A DNA stretch of 64,000 nucleotides. Origin: Methanolobus sp. Its GTDB lineage: Archaea > Halobacteriota > Methanosarcinia > Methanosarcinales > Methanosarcinaceae. How positions within the stretch are numbered: the first letter of the stretch is position 1; every line of letters starts with the position of its first letter. Shown in pieces: positions 63,945 through 64,000 of the stretch. The notes under the pieces were generated by a model. It was not told the origin of the DNA. It saw only the letters and a program-made list of their open reading frames with translations, and ran no database searches. The translations under genes were made by a program, and so were the position numbers. The stretch is taken from contig NZ_JADQBZ010000008.1 in the NCBI RefSeq assembly GCF_016278365.1, positions 310,001-374,000 on the forward strand, read 5' to 3'.

Positions 63945-64000
63945 ATGGTCATTCGGGAAACCCCACGAAGTCCAATCTTTAATCTGAGAAGGAAACTGGA
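63945..64000 (+). CDS. Possible 5' end of a plus-strand gene
   Basis: ATG at 63945 (MVIRETPRSPIFNLRRKL) opens a frame that runs off the right edge. The upstream region is AT-rich and divergent to dphB. Only 18 residues are visible, so no family can be assigned. Confidence 0.35.
   Translation, partial: MVIRETPRSPIFNLRRKL

Overview
The window comes from a methylotrophic methanogenic archaeon, almost certainly of the Methanosarcinaceae. I would guess near Methanolobus or Methanomethylovorans, but the genus is not proven here. The evidence is a methanol:corrinoid methyltransferase pair (mtaC-mtaB) whose MtaB keeps the Glu164/Cys220/Cys269 zinc ligands at the numbering known from Methanosarcina barkeri, and a set of archaeal housekeeping genes (aIF1A, diphthine synthase, TRAM protein, HerA-type ATPase, DUF555 and DUF357 proteins). 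TATA-type promoters and GGTGATC-like ribosome binding sites agree. Nothing in the window looks viral or plasmid-borne as a whole, although 26-57 kb is rich in repeats and broken genes.

Layout. 0-0.6 kb: end of a c-type cytochrome and a 42-residue two-CxxC mini-protein. 0.7-8.8 kb: a surface glycan cluster with two GH130 enzymes in opposite orientation, a lipid-linked sugar flippase, a GT4 glycosyltransferase with a large C-terminal domain, and a GT4 fused to a type II phosphomannose isomerase cupin. 8.8-13.5 kb: small proteins, an EamA exporter, a lipoprotein and an Rsm22-like methyltransferase. 13.6-20.2 kb: the methanol region, with an orphan mtaC paralogue, a multi-PAS/GAF sensor without a kinase domain, and the mtaCB operon. 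A candidate structured RNA element is shared by the mtaC leader and the region before the sensor gene. 20.4-25.6 kb: Lon-type membrane protease, rsgA, a methyltransferase, a DEAD-box helicase and aIF1A, which appears to start with CTG.

26.5-35.8 kb: a 2.7-kaa secreted RHS/YD-repeat protein with VCBS-like and GLUG blocks inserted, a small two-TM protein just downstream (possible immunity protein), a displaced RHS core fragment and a broken integrase N-terminus. This is the classic layout of a polymorphic toxin locus, unusual in a methanogen. 36-51 kb: TRAM protein, nicotinate phosphoribosyltransferase, several regulators, a Cache-HAMP receptor directly abutting a 55-residue partner, an FKBP, tRNA-Ser, VOC protein, a toxin-antitoxin module with truncated toxin, a TM2-like protein, a nucleoside deoxyribosyltransferase-like protein, and a decayed solute-binding/Cache sensor. 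51.1-51.3 kb: two tRNAs. 51.5-59.2 kb: a COG1180-type radical SAM enzyme and a type IV pilus-like operon (ATPase, frameshifted TadC-like membrane protein, two pilin-like proteins, one with PKD and LamG domains). 59.5-63.7 kb: a compact archaeal housekeeping run (PfkB kinase, DUF555, DUF357, HerA-like, dphB).

The most notable points are the shared leader RNA element around the methanol genes, the RHS locus with its debris, the CTG start of aIF1A, the Cache-HAMP/55-aa pair, and the sensor pseudogene in which loss of one exact 61-bp repeat unit would restore the frame. Several single-base lesions (tadC, the sensor gene, the integrase) could be real decay or assembly error. Only reads can decide.
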